From contig JANWVO010000052.1 in assembly GCA_025056865.1 (NCBI GenBank), positions 248,001 to 312,000 on the forward strand: DNA of 64,000 nt, given 5' to 3'. A program made the translations under genes and the position numbers. Below the pieces are notes generated by a model, which was not told where the DNA came from, ran no database searches, and saw nothing but the letters and a program-made list of their open reading frames with translations. Origin of the DNA: Bryobacteraceae bacterium. GTDB taxonomy: Bacteria; Acidobacteriota; Terriglobia; Bryobacterales; Bryobacteraceae. Shown here piece after piece: positions 1 through 8,060 of this stretch (its first letter is position 1; each line of letters starts with the position of its first letter).

Positions 1-122
1 TCGGCGGCGGCGAATTCATCCACTCCACCACCAACACGCGCCCGGTGCTCCAGATCAGCCGGCTGGACGAAGAGCCTTGGAACCGGCTGCTCGTTGCCTG
101 CCGCCGATGGAGGCGTCCATGA
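1..122 (+). CDS. NlpC/P60 family peptidase, C-terminal end (partial)
   Basis: Only the last 39 codons are inside the window (frame beginning at base 3, stop TGA at 120-122). The peptide contains GGGEFIHSTTNTRPVLQISR and then LDEEPWNRLLVACRRW. This resembles the C-terminal strand of NlpC/P60 endopeptidases, where a 'FIHS' strand is followed by a 'SLDDPYW.RR...ARR' tail. The stop overlaps the ATG of the next gene in an ATGA. In Bacillus the P60 enzyme YkfC (gamma-D-Glu-L-diamino acid endopeptidase) is encoded beside the dipeptide epimerase YkfB, and the same pairing is seen here. The catalytic Cys and His lie outside the window, so the family call rests on the tail and the neighbour. Confidence 0.55.
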   Translation, partial: GGGEFIHSTTNTRPVLQISRLDEEPWNRLLVACRRWRRP

Positions 123-1213
123 ATCGCAGAACATTTCTCTCCGCTCCTGTTCTGGCCGCGCCGCTCGCCGCGCAGGCGCCTGCCGGCGCGCCGCGGCTCG
201 AAACGCGCATCCGCCGCCTGCGCCTGCGCCACACCTGGACCACGGTGATGTCCTCGAGCGAGTACCGCGACACCTTCTTCGTCGAGTATTCGCGCGATGG
301 CATCACCGGCATCGGCGAGGGAGCGCCAATCATCCGCTACAAGGAGAGCGCCGAAAGCTGCCGCGCCGCGGTCGACTCGATCCGCCCGTGGCTGCTCGGC
401 CAGAATCCCGAAGCCTTCGTCCCGCTGATGGACGGCGTCTTCCGGCGCATCGAAGGGAACTTCGCCGCCAAAGCCGCTCTCGATATCGCCCTGCTCGACT
501 GGAACGCGCAGAAGCTCGGCGTGCCCCTGTGGCGCTGGTTCGGGCTCGACCGCAACCACGCCCCGCTCACCACCTTCTCCATCGGCATCGACAGGGCGGA
601 GGTGATCCGCCAGAAGGTGCGCGAAGCCGCCGATTTCCCCGTGCTCAAGATCAAGGTGGGGCTGGACAACGACGAGGAAGTCATCGCCGCCGTACGCTCC
701 GTCACCGACAAGCCGTTGCGCGTCGACGCCAACGAAGGCTTCCGATCGAAAGAAGAAGCCGTGCAGAAGATCCTCTGGCTGGAGAAGCAGGGCGTCGAAT
801 TCATCGAGCAGCCCCTGCCCGCCGCAAACCTCGAGGACATGAACTGGATCCGCAAGCGCATCCACATCCCCGTCTTCGCCGACGAAGCCTGCCTCCATCC
901 GGCGGACGTCCCGCGCCTGGCGCCCTACTTCGACGGCGTGAACGTGAAGGTGGACAAGTGCGGCGGGCTGCTAGAGGCAAAGCGCATGATCGAAATGGCG
1001 CGCTCGCTCGGGCTGAAGGTCATGCTCGGCTGCATGGTGTCGAGTTCGGTGGCCATCACCGCCGCCGCGCATCTGTCCCCGCTGGTCGATTACGCCGACC
1101 TCGACGGCCACCTCCTCATCGCCAACGATCCCTACGAGGGCGTGCTCGTCGAGAAGGGCCGCCTGATCCTGCCGGACCGTCCCGGGCTCGGGCTGCGCCC
1201 CCGCGCCGCCTGA
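119..1213 (+). CDS. Dipeptide epimerase (L-Ala-D/L-Glu epimerase type), exported
   Basis: Enolase-superfamily enzyme of 364 residues that likely epimerises L-Ala-D-Glu or related dipeptides released from murein. Visible motifs are the KxK acid/base pair (LKIKVG), metal ligands in RVDANEG, FIEQPL and FADEA, the second lysine in VNVKVDKCGG, and a late DLDG. This DxD signature binds the dipeptide amino group in the epimerase subgroup. The ATG at 119 was chosen over upstream TTG and ATG codons because GGAGG sits five bases before it and the resulting N-terminus (MNRRTFLSAPVLAAPLAAQ) is a Tat/Sec-like export signal. It overlaps the preceding P60 gene by four bases, which suggests coupled translation and murein-peptide recycling. 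Export would be unusual for YkfB-type enzymes, which are usually cytoplasmic. Confidence 0.82.
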   Translation: MNRRTFLSAPVLAAPLAAQAPAGAPRLETRIRRLRLRHTWTTVMSSSEYRDTFFVEYSRDGITGIGEGAPIIRYKESAESCRAAVDSIRPWLLGQNPEAFVPLMDGVFRRIEGNFAAKAALDIALLDWNAQKLGVPLWRWFGLDRNHAPLTTFSIGIDRAEVIRQKVREAADFPVLKIKVGLDNDEEVIAAVRSVTDKPLRVDANEGFRSKEEAVQKILWLEKQGVEFIEQPLPAANLEDMNWIRKRIHIPVFADEACLHPADVPRLAPYFDGVNVKVDKCGGLLEAKRMIEMARSLGLKVMLGCMVSSSVAITAAAHLSPLVDYADLDGHLLIANDPYEGVLVEKGRLILPDRPGLGLRPRAA

Positions 1214-1488
1214 CCACCGCCTTCGAAGCCCCGGCTGCCCCGGCTTCTGCCAGAGGCAGCCCTTCAGGCTTCGCCGCCTTCCGCCTTCCTGCCCATCAGG
1301 CGCCGCGCGCCGCACATCGCTGCCTGTGCCTCGCCTTTCCGCAAGGGCTGCCTGCCCCGCATTCCGGGTTCTTGCCGCGCCTGCGCGAGCCTTCCCCGCC
1401 CGCCGGGGTCCGTTGGCGCACTCCGCTCCTCCTCTTCCCCCTTGCGCCCGCCGGCTGCTAGGATCGGGTCGATACGGAAAATCCGGCC

Positions 1489-1923
1489 ATGAAGGAACAG
1501 AACTACTCCGATCACGCCCGCATCGTCCCTGGCTACCACTACGTGCTGCTGCCGGTGCTGCTGCTCACCTGCATCGGCTCCCTGGTCAATCTCTGGAAGT
1601 CGCTCGGCGATCATCAGCGGCTCTACAGCGCTTCGCTGATCGTGGTCCTTTCCTTCTGCTCGTTTTTCATCGCCGGCTACGCGCGCATCTTCGCGCTGAA
1701 GGCGCAGGACCGCGCCATCCGCGCCGAGGAGAACTTCCGGCACTACCTGCTCGCCGGAAGGCCGCTCGATGCGCGCCTCACCGTGCCGCAGATCGTCGCG
1801 CTGCGCTTCGCCTCCGACATGGAATTCGTCGAGTTGGCCCGCCGCGCCGCCGAGGAGAACATGGATCCGGACGCCATCAAGCGCGCCATCCAGCAGTGGC
1901 GCGCCGATCACTACCGCGTGTGA
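1489..1923 (+). CDS. DUF6526-like small membrane protein
   Basis: A 144-residue protein with two predicted membrane helices near residues 17-37 and 48-68, followed by a charged cytoplasmic tail (AQDRAIRAEENFRHYLL onward). The layout and the tail sequence resemble the uncharacterised DUF6526 family found in Acidobacteria and Bacteroidetes. No catalytic motif is visible and the function is unknown. It stands alone: 275 bases separate it from the epimerase, and the next gene is convergent. The start is the only ATG before the first helix. Confidence 0.7.
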   Translation: MKEQNYSDHARIVPGYHYVLLPVLLLTCIGSLVNLWKSLGDHQRLYSASLIVVLSFCSFFIAGYARIFALKAQDRAIRAEENFRHYLLAGRPLDARLTVPQIVALRFASDMEFVELARRAAEENMDPDAIKRAIQQWRADHYRV

Positions 1924-1948
1924 CCCGCTCGCCGCCCCGCGCGCGGCC

Positions 1949-3226
1949 TCAGGCGGAAGTCACCGGCTGATGCTTCTTTACCCAGTCGGGGTCGAAGTCC
2001 ACGCCGAAGCCTGGCCCCGTCGGCACCTTGATCCTGCCGCGGACCACTTTCAGCGGCGATGTCCGGCACTCGAACCGGACATGCGTCTGGTAGCCCTTGA
2101 ACTCGTGGTGCTCGCCGGCGTTCGGCACCGCCGACACCAGGTGAATGTTGTAAACGTAGCCCAGCCCGCCGCCCGACATGTGCGGAATGAACTGCCTGCC
2201 GCACGCCGCCGCCATCCGCGCCACCTTCATCGACCGGATCATGCCGCCAAAGTAGTAGTTGTCCGGCTGCACGATATCCAGCCCGTCATGGGCCAGCAGC
2301 CACCGGAAGCCGTAAAACGAATAGTCCTGTTCCCCGTTGGCCACGGGAATGGCCAGCGCCTCGGTCACCTGCCGGATCTCCTCCAGGTGGTCGAACATCA
2401 CCGGCTCTTCGAAATAACGGTACTTGTACTGTTCCAGCAGGCGGCCCACGCGGATCGCCTCCGGAACGGAGTAATAGCCGTTGGCGTCGGCGTAAAGGGC
2501 GAATCCGTCGCCGAAGGTCTTCCGGATCAGCGGAACAATCTTCTCGGTCCGCCCCGGCGGGCCGGACGCGTTCATGTCCGTGGTCATGAACATCAGCCCG
2601 CCCACCTTGATCTTCAGCGCCTGCGCGTCGTATTTCGCCACTTCGTTCCGGATCAGCTCCAACGATTCTTCTACCGGTTTTTCCCGCCATTCGGTGGCGA
2701 TATAAACGCCCACTTCCGGGTGATGAATCTCGCCCAGGAGTTCCCCCACGGGCTTCCCGGCGATCCGGCCCAGCATGTCGAGGATGGCGAATTCAATGGT
2801 CGCCAGCGGAATGCCCAGCGAAATTCCGCTGAACCGGTAGTTGAAATCGTAGACGAAAACCCGGTCGAGGATGCGGTCCAGCTCCCGCGCGTCCTTGCCC
2901 AGGAAGAAAGGCCGCAGCCGGCGCAGGAAGATGGGATACAGGTTGCGCATCTCGGCGTGCGCCACCGACATCCCCTCGGCGCCGTCGCGCGAGCGCACGC
3001 GGCACAGGAAACTGCCGTCCAGCCGCAGCAGCTCCACCGACTCGAGGATCACCGGAGACGGAAACAGGTGCTTCTTCAGCACCGGCTGCCCGAGGATCTC
3101 ATCGAGTCTCGCGAAACGTTCCTGAACCCCCGCGGGCAGCCGCCCCGCAGCCTTCCGCTGCTCTGCGGCCGCGCACGCGCCCGCGCCCGCGGCCGCCATC
3201 ATCGCGCGCCGGCTGATCCGCATCAT
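1949..3226 (-). CDS. Mandelate racemase/muconate lactonizing family enzyme, Tat-exported
   Basis: A 425-residue enolase-superfamily protein. The capping domain is followed by a barrel carrying the KxK lysines (ALKIKVGG), metal-binding acids in [14 protein letters not shown] and NGEQD, and a late His in FIPHMSGGG. The Lys/His pair is typical of the mandelate-racemase subgroup, which includes sugar-acid dehydratases, so a dehydratase acting on a hexonate-like acid is plausible; the substrate cannot be read from the sequence. The N-terminus ([20 protein letters not shown]) has a Tat-like SRR motif. The start is supported by GGAAGG five bases upstream. It is in the same direction as the esterase gene upstream (94-bp gap), so they may be co-transcribed for plant-sugar use. 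Confidence 0.8.
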   Translation of the reverse strand: MMRISRRAMMAAAGAGACAAAEQRKAAGRLPAGVQERFARLDEILGQPVLKKHLFPSPVILESVELLRLDGSFLCRVRSRDGAEGMSVAHAEMRNLYPIFLRRLRPFFLGKDARELDRILDRVFVYDFNYRFSGISLGIPLATIEFAILDMLGRIAGKPVGELLGEIHHPEVGVYIATEWREKPVEESLELIRNEVAKYDAQALKIKVGGLMFMTTDMNASGPPGRTEKIVPLIRKTFGDGFALYADANGYYSVPEAIRVGRLLEQYKYRYFEEPVMFDHLEEIRQVTEALAIPVANGEQDYSFYGFRWLLAHDGLDIVQPDNYYFGGMIRSMKVARMAAACGRQFIPHMSGGGLGYVYNIHLVSAVPNAGEHHEFKGYQTHVRFECRTSPLKVVRGRIKVPTGPGFGVDFDPDWVKKHQPVTSA

Positions 3227-3320
3227 GGCACCTTCCGTCCGGCTTCCGCCTGCTGCAAGGCCGGAACCGTTCCGAGCCTATCACGCAGCGGCCCCGCCGG
3301 CGCCCCGGTCCGCTGCCCTC

Positions 3321-4505
3321 CTACCGGAACAGCAGCGGGGCGAACTCCCGCAGGCAGCGCCGCCACGTGAGCCACTCATGCGCCGTGCGCGGCGACACGT
3401 AATAGACGTTGCGGATGCCCGCCTTGGTCAGCATCTCGCTGAACTCCTTCGTCCGGGGGCCTTCCTCGCTGCCGATGCCCAGAAACAGCACCTTCACCTT
3501 CCGGTTGAACTCCTCCGGGTTGGCGAAAACGCCCTTGTGCGCTGTCTTGAGGTCGAAGCCCGGCCGCCAGCCGGTGCTGCCGCTGAAGCCGCCGATGTAG
3601 GCGAAGCGGTCCAGGTTCTCCAGCGCCGTAAGGAACGTCTGCATGCCGCCCATCGACAGCCCCGCCATCGCGCGGTGCTCCCTGTCCGGCAGCACCCGCC
3701 ATGACGCTTCCACCATCGGAATCAGGTCCTTGAGCATCATCTCGGTGAACGTCGCTCCGGTGAACGAGCCCAGCCCAGGCCGCTGCGCTGCGCCCTGCGG
3801 CTGCGGCCACAGCCACCGGGCGTGGAAGATGGAGCCGTCCTCGCCGGGCTTCACGGCGTTCAGGTTCTCCATCACGATGATCATCGGCCGCGCCTTCTTC
3901 TCCGCGATCAGATTGTCCATGATCACGTCCACGCGGCCCTGCTTGTGCCACCCTTCCTCGTTTTCCCCCCAGCCGTGCAGCAGGTAAAGCACCGGATATT
4001 TCGCCTTCGGATTCCGGTCATAATCCGGCGGCGTGTAGACATAGGCGCGGCGCCATTTCTGCGTCACCGAGGAAAAATACCACCGCTGCCGGATCTCTCC
4101 CCGCGGCACGTTCCTGTGCTGATAAAATTCCTCGTCCGGCGCCGGAATCTCGATGGCGCTGTTGTCAAATCCGGACCCGAAAAACGTCCGCGTTGCCGGA
4201 TCCGCCACGATCGAGCCGTCGATCTGAAGCGTGTAGTAGTGGAACCCTTCGGCCTGCGGCGGCGAAGTGGCATACCACCATCCGTCTTCGGCCTTCTTCA
4301 TCTCGATGCCCTTCCCGAGCCGGACCACCACCTTGCTGGCCTCGGGCGCCCACACCCGGAATGTGACGCCGCCATCCTTGTGCACGCACGGATAGGCCGC
4401 CCCCGGAATGTTGTAGGCGCTCGGCGTGCATTCCTGCGAAGGTTGCCCCCACGCTGCCGTGCATGCCAGCAGCGCGATCGTTCCCACATGGCATCTGGAT
4501 CTCAT
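3321..4505 (-). CDS. Secreted CE1-type esterase with N-terminal CBM48-like domain
   Basis: A 394-residue protein. A signal peptide (MRSRCHVGTIALLACTAAWG) precedes an E-set/CBM48-like domain with VTFRVWAPEASKVVV, then an alpha/beta-hydrolase esterase domain containing YPVLYLLHGWGENEEGW, the nucleophile elbow GLSMGGMQTF and the catalytic His in RTAHEWLTWRR. This architecture matches feruloyl/acetyl-xylan esterases that remove acyl groups from plant polysaccharides. The ATG at 4505 was preferred over the longer open frame because it begins the signal peptide and has an AGGAGA site upstream. A LacI-type palindrome lies at 4660-4676 in the divergent promoter region. Confidence 0.82.
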   Translation of the reverse strand: MRSRCHVGTIALLACTAAWGQPSQECTPSAYNIPGAAYPCVHKDGGVTFRVWAPEASKVVVRLGKGIEMKKAEDGWWYATSPPQAEGFHYYTLQIDGSIVADPATRTFFGSGFDNSAIEIPAPDEEFYQHRNVPRGEIRQRWYFSSVTQKWRRAYVYTPPDYDRNPKAKYPVLYLLHGWGENEEGWHKQGRVDVIMDNLIAEKKARPMIIVMENLNAVKPGEDGSIFHARWLWPQPQGAAQRPGLGSFTGATFTEMMLKDLIPMVEASWRVLPDREHRAMAGLSMGGMQTFLTALENLDRFAYIGGFSGSTGWRPGFDLKTAHKGVFANPEEFNRKVKVLFLGIGSEEGPRTKEFSEMLTKAGIRNVYYVSPRTAHEWLTWRRCLREFAPLLFR

Positions 4506-4659
4506 CAGCTCTGTTTCTCCTCTCTTGGCGGACGGACCTTGCCCGCGCGCGGCCCGGCCGGATCCCGATACCGGCAAGCGCAGACCGTCCGCCCGGGCGA
4601 CGGATGAATGCGGATGCAGACATCTGGTTGCCGCGCATTCTATCACCACGCGCCGCTTT

Positions 4660-4676
4660 TTGGTAAGCGCTTCCAA
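4660..4676. promoter_or_regulatory. LacI-family operator-like palindrome
   Basis: TTGGTAAGCGCTTCCAA is a near-perfect inverted repeat centred on a CG step, the form recognised by LacI/GalR-family repressors. It lies 155 bases upstream of the esterase start and 52 bases upstream of the divergent GGCT gene. Control of the esterase is the more likely role. No LacI-type gene is present in the window. Confidence 0.5.
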
Positions 4677-4728
4677 CTGCCACCGCCCGGCCGCCCCTGT
4701 CCTGCGTCATCCTGTACGCAAGACCCCC

Positions 4729-5097
4729 ATGCCCGCCACCGAATGCCTCTTCGTCTACGGCACGCTCCAGCGCGGCTGCCCCAATCCGTGGTCGCGCCGG
4801 CTCTGGTCGCACGCCGTGTTCCTCGGCAGGGCCCGCCTCCTGGGACGCCTCTACGACCTCGGTCCCTACCCGGCATTCGTCGAGGAAGGCGGCGGATGGG
4901 TCCACGGCGACCTGGCAGGCATCGCCGATGCGCGCATCCTCCACGAACTCGACTCCTACGAAGGCGCGCAGTACGAGCGCGTCCTCCGCCGCGTCCTGCT
5001 TGAAGACGGCGCCCACCGTGACGCCTGGGTCTACGTCTTCCGCGCTCCGCTCGCCGGCGCGCGCCTCATTCCAGACGGCCGCTGGCCGGTAAAATAG
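4729..5097 (+). CDS. Gamma-glutamylcyclotransferase family (AIG2-like) protein
   Basis: A 122-residue protein with the family's N-terminal signature VYGTLQRG (residues 9-16) and the ELDSYEG segment, whose Glu78 corresponds to the usual catalytic acid. Members release 5-oxoproline from gamma-glutamyl amines or peptides. The exact substrate is unknown. The ATG at 4729 starts the conserved domain almost at once, so longer upstream extensions are rejected. It ends five bases before the M19 dipeptidase start, which suggests a two-gene operon in peptide metabolism. Confidence 0.75.
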   Translation: MPATECLFVYGTLQRGCPNPWSRRLWSHAVFLGRARLLGRLYDLGPYPAFVEEGGGWVHGDLAGIADARILHELDSYEGAQYERVLRRVLLEDGAHRDAWVYVFRAPLAGARLIPDGRWPVK

Positions 5098-5102
5098 CAC
5101 CC

Positions 5103-6203
5103 ATGCGGCGACTGCTCCTGCTGGGCCTCTGCCTGCTGCCTCTGACGGCGCAAAAGAAGTGGTCGGACGAAGAGGTGATGGCCGTGCACCGCTCGGCGCT
5201 TCTCATCGACGGCCACAACGACGTCACCAGCCGCACCGTGCGCGGCTGGGACATCGCCTCCGAAAAGGACGCGCGCCACACCAGCATTGGCAAGCTCCGC
5301 GCCGGCGGGACCGGCGCGCAGTTCTTCGCCGCCTATGTCAGCGTCAACTTCATCGACTCGGGCGGCTCGGCACGCCGCGCCCTCGAGATGATCGACACCA
5401 TCCGCCACGACATCGTCGCCCGCCATCCGGACCACTTCGTCCTCGCCACCACCGCCGCCGAAATCGAAGCCGCCCGGCGCGCCGGCAGAATCGCCGCTCT
5501 CATCGGCATCGAAGGCGGCCATGCCATCGAGAACGAGCCGCGCCTGCTGCGCGCCTTCTACGACCTCGGCGTCCGCTACATGACGCTCACCCACACGCGC
5601 AACCTCGATTGGGCGGGTTCGTCGGCGGAGAAAGAAGAGCGCGGCCTGAACGGGCTCGGCCGCCGCATCATCGCCGAAATGAACCGCCTCGGCATGATGG
5701 TCGACGTCGCCCACGTCTCCGACCGCACCTTCTGGGACGTCCTCGAGGCCAGCCGCGCCCCTGTCTTCAGCTCGCACAGCTCCGCCCGCGCCCTCTCCAA
5801 CATCCCCCGCAACCTCAGCGACGACCAGATCCGCGCCATCGCGAAGAAGGGCGGACTTATCATGATCAACCTCGGCTGCGAGTTCATCAGCCAGCGCTCG
5901 GCCGACACCTCCCCGTGGATCAACCCCTCGCTGCCGAAAAACGCCCGCTGCGAGCAGGCCACCCTCGAGGAAGTCGTGGCCCACTTCGAGCACATCCGCC
6001 GCATCGCCGGCGTCGACTTCATCGGACTCGGGAGCGACTTCGACGGCGTCAGTTGCACCCCGAAAGGCCTCGAGGACGTCTCGAAATGGCCCAACCTGAC
6101 GCGGGCGCTGCTTGAGCGCGGCTTCTCGCCCGACGACATCCGCAAGATCTACGGCGGCAACTTCCTCCGCTTCATGCGTGCCGTCGAGCAGGCGGCCCGC
6201 TGA
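5103..6203 (+). CDS. Membrane dipeptidase, peptidase family M19 (renal dipeptidase-like)
   Basis: A 366-residue zinc dipeptidase. The metal-site residues are visible: H38 and D40 in IDGHND, E137 in IGIEGGHAIE, H204 in VDVAHVSD and H225 in VFSSHSS. A short hydrophobic leader (MRRLLLLGLCLLPLTAQ) points to export. The family hydrolyses dipeptides, including those with a D-residue at the C-terminal position. The gene follows the GGCT-like gene after five bases, and both could process glutamyl or murein-derived peptides. Length is normal for the family. Confidence 0.9.
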   Translation: MRRLLLLGLCLLPLTAQKKWSDEEVMAVHRSALLIDGHNDVTSRTVRGWDIASEKDARHTSIGKLRAGGTGAQFFAAYVSVNFIDSGGSARRALEMIDTIRHDIVARHPDHFVLATTAAEIEAARRAGRIAALIGIEGGHAIENEPRLLRAFYDLGVRYMTLTHTRNLDWAGSSAEKEERGLNGLGRRIIAEMNRLGMMVDVAHVSDRTFWDVLEASRAPVFSSHSSARALSNIPRNLSDDQIRAIAKKGGLIMINLGCEFISQRSADTSPWINPSLPKNARCEQATLEEVVAHFEHIRRIAGVDFIGLGSDFDGVSCTPKGLEDVSKWPNLTRALLERGFSPDDIRKIYGGNFLRFMRAVEQAAR

Positions 6204-6477
6204 GCCGCAACCCGCACCGGCTCGGCCCCTTCCGCGGCCGGACCTTCGTGTCACCCTTCAGTGACGCGCGATCTCTGCGCGGTTTCCCGCCCGACCACTG
6301 AATTCATTTTTTGCCCATTTATCAATCACTTGGAGCCTTTCTTCCGATCCGCCCCGCCCGCCGGCTGTGGAGATCCCCAACAGGATATCTAGGTCTGATA
6401 TTATAGAAACGAGATGGCGCCCGCAAAGCTTCCTCCTCCTCCCGCGGACGCCGCATCATACCAAGCGAGCACTTATC
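6204..6477 (+). promoter_or_regulatory. Leader and probable promoter region of the propionate-pathway cluster
   Basis: This 274-bp gap precedes the 5S subunit gene and is locally AT-richer than its surroundings. TATTAT at 6399-6404 is a -10-like hexamer, but no clear -35 is found at the usual distance, so the promoter assignment is tentative. A small hairpin (GTCAC-loop-GTGAC near 6250) may mark the end of the dipeptidase transcript. No riboswitch-like element was recognised here. Confidence 0.3.
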
Positions 6478-7980
6478 ATGAATACCCGACACGTTGACGT
6501 CACCGAACTCGTCCTGCGCGACGGCCACCAGTCGCTGATGGCCACGCGCATGGCGCTCGAGGACATGCTCCCGGCGTGCGAGGACATCGACAAGGCCGGC
6601 TATTGGTCCGTGGAATGCTGGGGCGGCGCGACCTTCGACGCCTGCATCCGCTTCCTCAACGAGGACCCTTGGGAACGGCTGCGCGCCTTCCGCAAGGCGA
6701 TGCCCAACTCGCGCCTCCAGATGCTGCTGCGCGGCCAGAACCTGCTCGGCTACCGCCACTACGAGGACACCGTCGTCGACCGCTTCGTCGAGAAGGCGGC
6801 CGAAAACGGCATGGACGTCTTCCGCGTCTTCGATGCGCTGAACGACATCCGCAACCTCCGCCGCGCCATCCAGGCGGTCAAGCGCACCGGCAAGCACGCG
6901 CAGGGCACCATCTGCTACACCATCAGCCCGCTGCACACCATCACCGGCTACGTGGAGCTCGCCGAGCAGTTGCTCGACCTCGGCTGCGACTCGCTCTGCA
7001 TCAAGGATATGGCGGCGCTGCTCAAGCCCGCCCCCGCCTACGAGCTCGTCCGCGCCATCAAGGAAACCTGCGGCGAGGACGTCCGCGTGCACGTCCACGT
7101 CCACGCCACCACCGGCGTCACCATGGTCTCGCTGATGAAGGCCATCGAGGCGGGCGCCGACTGCGTCGACACCTCCATCAGCTCCCTTTCGCTCGGGCCC
7201 GGCCACAACCCCACCGAAAGCCTCGTCGAGATGCTGGAAGGGACGCCTTACTCCACTTCCCTCGACAAGAAACGGCTGCTGAATATCAAGCGCCACTTCG
7301 ACAAAATCCGGCCCCGTTACCAGGAATTCCTGTCGAATATCACCGGCGTGGACACCGAAATCTTCGAGTCCCAGATCCCCGGCGGCATGATCTCCAACAT
7401 GGAGAGCCAGCTCCGCCAGCAGGGCGCCGCCCACCGCATCCACGAGGTCCTCGAAGAGGTCCCACGGGTCCGCAAGGACGCCGGCTACCCGCCGCTTGTC
7501 ACCCCCACCAGCCAGATCGTCGGCACCCAGGCGGTCTTCAACGTCATGATGGGCCGCTACAAGGTCCTCACCGGCGAGTTCGCTGACCTGATGCTCGGCT
7601 ACTACGGCGCCACCATCGGCCAGCGCGACCCCGAGCTCATCCAGCTCGCCTCGAAACAGGCCAAGAAGCAGCCCATCACCTGCCGGCCCGCCGATCTGCT
7701 CAAGCCCGAGTGGGAAGAGCTGCGCTCGGCCGCCATCGCCTGCAAAGGCTGCAACGGCACCGACGAAGATGTGCTCACCTACGCCATGTTCCCGCAGGTG
7801 GCGCCGAAGTTCTTCGCCACCCGCCACGAGGGCCCGAAGAACCTCGGCAGGGATCCCGAAGCCGCGCGCCCCGCGGCCGCGCCGGCCGCCGATGGCAAGG
7901 GCCCGGTGATGGGCAAAGTGGTCTACGAAGTCACCGTCGGCGACAGGACCCACAAGGTCACCGTCGCGCCCGCGCAGTAA
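6478..7980 (+). CDS. Methylmalonyl-CoA carboxyltransferase 5S subunit
   Basis: A 500-residue protein that takes the carboxyl group from oxaloacetate and puts it on the biotin of the 1.3S carrier, releasing pyruvate. It matches the Propionibacterium 5S subunit closely: LRDGHQS with metal-ligand Asp15; CIKDMAALL, where Lys176 is the residue carbamylated in the family; HVHVHATTG with ligands His207 and His209; and SSLSLGPGHNPTESL. Pyruvate carboxylase and oxaloacetate decarboxylase alpha share this fold, but the lack of a fused biotin domain and the following 12S and 1.3S genes favour transcarboxylase. The ATG at 6478 begins the conserved sequence; the 37-residue upstream extension is not family-like. 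Confidence 0.88.
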   Translation: MNTRHVDVTELVLRDGHQSLMATRMALEDMLPACEDIDKAGYWSVECWGGATFDACIRFLNEDPWERLRAFRKAMPNSRLQMLLRGQNLLGYRHYEDTVVDRFVEKAAENGMDVFRVFDALNDIRNLRRAIQAVKRTGKHAQGTICYTISPLHTITGYVELAEQLLDLGCDSLCIKDMAALLKPAPAYELVRAIKETCGEDVRVHVHVHATTGVTMVSLMKAIEAGADCVDTSISSLSLGPGHNPTESLVEMLEGTPYSTSLDKKRLLNIKRHFDKIRPRYQEFLSNITGVDTEIFESQIPGGMISNMESQLRQQGAAHRIHEVLEEVPRVRKDAGYPPLVTPTSQIVGTQAVFNVMMGRYKVLTGEFADLMLGYYGATIGQRDPELIQLASKQAKKQPITCRPADLLKPEWEELRSAAIACKGCNGTDEDVLTYAMFPQVAPKFFATRHEGPKNLGRDPEAARPAAAPAADGKGPVMGKVVYEVTVGDRTHKVTVAPAQ

Positions 7981-8060
7981 CCGGTTTTTTTCTTCCGTGA
8001 GCCCGCAGGGGTGCACGGCGTCTGTTAATCTTGAATTTAAGAGTCAAAGGTATCATTCCT

